A stretch of 64,000 bases of DNA. It comes from Streptomyces sp. NBC_01341. GTDB taxonomy: Bacteria > Actinomycetota > Actinomycetes > Streptomycetales > Streptomycetaceae. Under the pieces are notes generated by a model. It made no database searches, was not told where the DNA came from, and saw only the letters and a program-made list of their open reading frames with translations. Position 1 is the first letter of the stretch, and each line of letters begins with the position of its first letter. Made by a program: the position numbers and the translations under genes. Of this stretch, positions 61,641 through 64,000 are shown piece by piece. The stretch is taken from positions 6,448,001 through 6,512,000 of the forward strand of contig NZ_CP108364.1 in the NCBI RefSeq assembly GCF_035946055.1. Reading direction: 5' to 3'.

Positions 61641-62330
61641 TCACGGCTCGGCGAGCCGGCCGAGCACAGCGGCGGCGGTGAATTCCGCCTGCCCGCCCGC
61701 GAAGAGCAGTTCCGCTCCGGCCAACACGGCCTCGTCCGGGGCCGCTTCGGCGTCCGGAATCGCGACGCAGCGCATCCCGGCCGCGTGCGCCGCCCGCACG
61801 CCCGGCCCCGCGTCCTCCAGGACCACGCAGGAAGAGGGCTCCGCACCCAGCCGCCGGGCCGCCTCCACGAACACGTCGGGTTCGGGCTTCCCGTGCGCCA
61901 CCTCCTCGGCGGACACGTGCACGGGGAGATATGCGTCGAGTCCGGTGACCGCGAGCACGGCGGCGATCGCGGCACGGGACGACCCCGAGGCGACCGCCAT
62001 CGGGACTCCGCCCGCGTGGAGCCGTTCCACGAGGGCGCGCATCTCGGGGAAGACGGTGGTGGACGTCCCGGCGAGCTCCAGGTACAGGGCGTTCTTTCCG
62101 GCCAGGAGTTCGTCGACGGGTGCCTCGATGCCGTACTCCGCGCGCAGGACCGTGAGCGTCTCGCGGGTGCCGATCCCGATGAATCGGGTGTGGTTCTCCC
62201 AGCTGAAGTCCCCTACGCCGTAACGGGCGAGGAGCCGGCGTCCCGCCTCGTAGTAGCTCGGCTCGCTGTCGACGAGGGTCCCGTCCAGGTCGAACAGGAC
62301 GGAGAGGGCCGGGACGCCCGGGCTCTTCAT
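61641..62330 (-). CDS. HAD-superfamily phosphatase (beta-phosphoglucomutase/phosphosugar phosphatase-like)
   Basis: A 229-residue cytoplasmic enzyme. Motif I is VLFDLDGTLVDSEP with nucleophile D14 and acid D16. Motif II is MAVASGSSRAA, motif III the Lys in HGKPEPDVF, and motif IV VLEDAGPGVRAAHAAGM. The helical cap lies between motifs I and II (subclass I), typical of sugar-phosphate phosphatases and mutases. It probably dephosphorylates a small phosphosugar. It is in the same orientation as the kinase but 122 bp apart, so cotranscription is possible and not proven. Confidence 0.92.
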   Translation of the reverse strand: MKSPGVPALSVLFDLDGTLVDSEPSYYEAGRRLLARYGVGDFSWENHTRFIGIGTRETLTVLRAEYGIEAPVDELLAGKNALYLELAGTSTTVFPEMRALVERLHAGGVPMAVASGSSRAAIAAVLAVTGLDAYLPVHVSAEEVAHGKPEPDVFVEAARRLGAEPSSCVVLEDAGPGVRAAHAAGMRCVAIPDAEAAPDEAVLAGAELLFAGGQAEFTAAAVLGRLAEP

Positions 62331-62355
62331 GGCCCCCGAGCATGCCCGACACCGT

Positions 62356-62838
62356 TCAGGCGGGGCCGGCGGTCACCTGTCCCACGGCCTCGACCAGCGG
62401 GAGCACCCGGTACGCCACCCGCTCGCGCAGTGCGACCTCCGTCCGGGTCCTGACGACGCCGGGGAGCTGGATCAGGTGCTGGATCACATCCTCGAGGTGC
62501 CCGTTGTCACGCGCCACGACGCGGGTCAGCAGATCCCCGCCGCCGGTCGTCGAGAACGCCTCGATGATCTCCGGGACGGCCGCCAGCGCGTCCCCCACCT
62601 CGTCCAGGTGCCCCTGGGTGACCTCCAAGTGCACGAAGGCGAGCACCGGGTGGCCGAGGGCGGCCGGCGAGAGGACGGGGCCCGTGCCCGTGATCACGCC
62701 GTCCCGCTCCAACCGGTCGAGGCGGGCCTGGAGGGTGCCGCGTGCCACGCCCAGTACGCGCGCGTATTCGCGCACGCTGGTGCGCGGCTGCTCGATGAGC
62801 AGACGCAGGATGCGGGTGTCGAGGGCGTCCACCGCCAT
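62356..62838 (-). CDS. Lrp/AsnC-family transcriptional regulator
   Basis: A 160-residue regulator. The N-terminal helix-turn-helix reads LDTRILRLLIEQPRTSVREY then ARVLGVARGTLQARLDRLER. The C-terminal RAM domain binds a small effector, usually an amino acid (LAFVHLEVTQGHLDEVGDAL; GGGDLLTRVVARDN). The ATG at 62838 is chosen for AAGGAG 10 nt upstream; 62874 would add 12 odd residues. It is 25 bp upstream of the HAD phosphatase start and may form an operon with it. Targets unknown. Confidence 0.92.
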   Translation of the reverse strand: MAVDALDTRILRLLIEQPRTSVREYARVLGVARGTLQARLDRLERDGVITGTGPVLSPAALGHPVLAFVHLEVTQGHLDEVGDALAAVPEIIEAFSTTGGGDLLTRVVARDNGHLEDVIQHLIQLPGVVRTRTEVALRERVAYRVLPLVEAVGQVTAGPA

Positions 62839-62941
62839 GTCCGGCCGGCTCCTTGGGGTTCCGTTGTGGGTCACCCGACTCTACCGAGGCAAGGGCCCCG
62901 ACGTGCGGCAGGGCGGCGGGAGAGCGCTGAGTTCGGGGCAG

Positions 62942-63562
62942 TTACCGCTTCCGGACGGTGTAGGTCAGATGCGTCACCTTTGGGGAGGGCTCCGCCCGGA
63001 CCTGCTCCAGGGCCACGCGGCCGGCGTCCACGCCCTCGAACAGGCGGATTCCGGAGCCGAAAAGCACGGGTGAGAGCGCGATCGAGAACTCGTCGATCAG
63101 GCCGGCGTTCACGTACTCCAGGATCGTCGCGCCACCGCCCGCGATGCGGACGTCGCGATCACCGGCGGCCTCGCGGGCCTGGTCGAGGGCGGACTCGATG
63201 CCGTCGTTGACGAAGTGGAACGTGGTCCCGCCCGGCCGCTTCCAGGGGTCACGCTTCTCGTGCGTCACGACGAAGACCGGCGCGTGGAACGGCGCCTCCT
63301 CCGGCCACATCTGCTCGCCGGCGTCGAACATGCGCTTGCCCATCACGCTCGCGCCGGTGCGCTCGAACGTCTCCCGCACGATGTCGTTGTCGCGCCCCTC
63401 CTCGCCGCCCTTGCCGAGCTTCAGGTTCTCCCGGAAGAACCGCTGCGGGAAGATCCACCGCTGGAGCTCCATCCACTGCTGCCCCATCAGTTCATCGGAG
63501 GACTCGGGCGCGATGAAACCGTCCAGCGACATCGACACACTGAAGAACACCATTCCTGCCAT
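62942..63562 (-). CDS. RibD C-terminal / dihydrofolate-reductase-like protein
   Basis: A 206-residue protein of the DHFR-like RibD_C family. It has MVFFSVSMSLDGFIAPESSD at the start, SVMGKRMFDAGEQMWPEEAP, VFVVTHEKRDPW, DVRIAGGGATILEYVNAGLI and a C-terminal LIDEFSIALSPVLFGSGIRL. Such Streptomyces proteins are NADPH-dependent reductases of unknown substrate, not true folate enzymes. Its ATG overlaps the stop of the SRPBCC gene (TGATG), so the pair is translationally coupled. Confidence 0.92.
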   Translation of the reverse strand: MAGMVFFSVSMSLDGFIAPESSDELMGQQWMELQRWIFPQRFFRENLKLGKGGEEGRDNDIVRETFERTGASVMGKRMFDAGEQMWPEEAPFHAPVFVVTHEKRDPWKRPGGTTFHFVNDGIESALDQAREAAGDRDVRIAGGGATILEYVNAGLIDEFSIALSPVLFGSGIRLFEGVDAGRVALEQVRAEPSPKVTHLTYTVRKR

Positions 63563-64000
63563 CAGCCCTCAACTCCCTTCCGAACGATCTCGGTTACGTA
63601 GTCAGCCAGGTTGCTCAGGGTCTGCCGGCCGGCCTCGACCGCGTGGTACTTCTCGACCGCCTCGTCGCGCAGCTCCTTGGTGGGGAACACCGTGTGCATC
63701 TCGATCCGGGTCGCCGCACCGTCGGGCGCGAACGTCAGGACCGACTCGAAGGCGTTCGCGTCGTCGCGGGTCTCACCGTGGAGCATCGCGATCCGCTCCG
63801 GCGGGGCGAGCTCGGTCCAGGTGATCCACTCCTGGTAGTCCGTCCCGTCCGGTCCGTGCATCACGAAGTCCCACTCCCCGCCGACGCGGAACTCGAACGC
63901 CCGCGTGGTGGTGGTGAACCCCTCCGGTCCCCACCAGTGCGACAGGTGCCGCACCTCGGTGAACGCCTCGAACACCAGCTCCCGTGGGGCGTCGATAAGC
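63562..64000 (-). CDS. SRPBCC/AHSA1-type protein, 5' end outside window
   Basis: The frame is open to the right edge, so the N-terminus is missing. The visible part reads LIDAPRELVFEAFTEVRHLS then HWWGPEGFTTTTRAFEFRVG, EWDFVMHGPDGTDY and a C-terminal helix ending TEIVRKGVEG. This is the START/SRPBCC fold of activator-of-Hsp90-like (AHSA1) proteins, which bind hydrophobic ligands in a deep cavity. A GTG at 63975 inside the frame would skip the first conserved strand, so it is not the true start. It is coupled to the downstream RibD-like gene. Confidence 0.9.
   Translation of the reverse strand, partial: LIDAPRELVFEAFTEVRHLSHWWGPEGFTTTTRAFEFRVGGEWDFVMHGPDGTDYQEWITWTELAPPERIAMLHGETRDDANAFESVLTFAPDGAATRIEMHTVFPTKELRDEAVEKYHAVEAGRQTLSNLADYVTEIVRKGVEG

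Noticed and set aside
1..64000. tRNA, rRNA, insertion sequences, phage attachment sites
   Set aside because: I scanned for tRNA-like cloverleaf ends, transposase motifs (DDE, Tyr/Ser recombinase) and flanking direct repeats and saw none. A dedicated search could still find something small.

Overview
The window is high-GC actinobacterial DNA, and almost everything in it points to a Streptomyces chromosome. GTG starts are common. Leu-TTA codons are very rare: I found only two, in 12663..13697 and 54242..56038. There are many secreted Tat/Sec hydrolases, a DmdR-type iron box, sugar ABC importers with no ATPase of their own, and a 2-methylisoborneol operon. The mix of catabolic, secreted and conditionally regulated genes, with few housekeeping genes, suggests a chromosome arm or near-arm region. 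No tRNA, rRNA, CRISPR array, insertion sequence or attachment site was seen. A computed GC profile was not available.

Layout. 1-5 kb: two uncharacterised genes (the first runs off the left edge), an FKBP-type prolyl isomerase and a membrane Ser/Thr kinase with a PQQ beta-propeller sensor. 5.0-8.8 kb: the geosmin-like odorant operon for 2-methylisoborneol. It holds a cyclic-nucleotide-domain encapsulin shell gene (eshA family), 2-MIB synthase and geranyl-diphosphate C-methyltransferase, and ends in two back-to-back hairpins shared with the convergent kinase gene. 9.4-16.4 kb: cell-wall enzymes (amidase, M15 peptidase, lytic transglycosylase), a small secreted protein, a TTA-containing ArsR-like regulator, and an iron-box-controlled DUF2470 gene. 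17.0-20.4 kb: a giant modular GH87-type alpha-1,3-glucanase, followed by a broken Clp ATPase remnant. 20.8-26.2 kb: an FdhF/YdeP-type molybdopterin oxidoreductase, membrane proteins including a PepSY-like tail fragment, and an ECF sigma factor.

26.3-37.4 kb is a divergent carbohydrate-utilisation locus. A four-gene leftward operon encodes an MDR dehydrogenase, a TIM-barrel isomerase/epimerase, a GH63/MGH-like hydrolase and a glycogen-debranching-like glycosidase, with GTGA start/stop overlaps at the last two junctions. A rightward set encodes a lipoprotein, two permeases, a ROK regulator and a Gfo/Idh/MocA oxidoreductase. Both sides are driven from a shared region containing overlapping promoter-like elements and two palindromes. 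The importer has no ATPase here, so a shared MsiK-type ATPase is expected. 37.5-42 kb: a SpoIIE-type phosphatase and a transketolase.

42.0-48.3 kb is the most distinctive unit. A 75-residue double-glycine (VSGG) leader precursor with a cysteine-free, Gly/Val/Thr/Ser-rich core sits upstream of a complete NHLM-type peptide exporter: HlyD-like adaptor, C39 peptidase-ABC and a second ABC. A 17-bp perfect hairpin separates precursor from exporter, and no maturation enzyme is visible. 49-60 kb: a secreted discoidin/beta-helix protein with a LacI-type palindrome, a protein with 132-bp tandem repeats paired with a sortase-like gene, a TTA-containing FAD monooxygenase, a LigD-type phosphoesterase, a DUF4232 protein whose 3' end is duplicated as a perfect 95-bp tandem, a GH16 glucanase and an aldo/keto reductase. 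60-64 kb: a second Ser/Thr kinase, a HAD phosphatase, an Lrp-type regulator, a RibD/DHFR-like reductase and an SRPBCC protein cut by the right edge.
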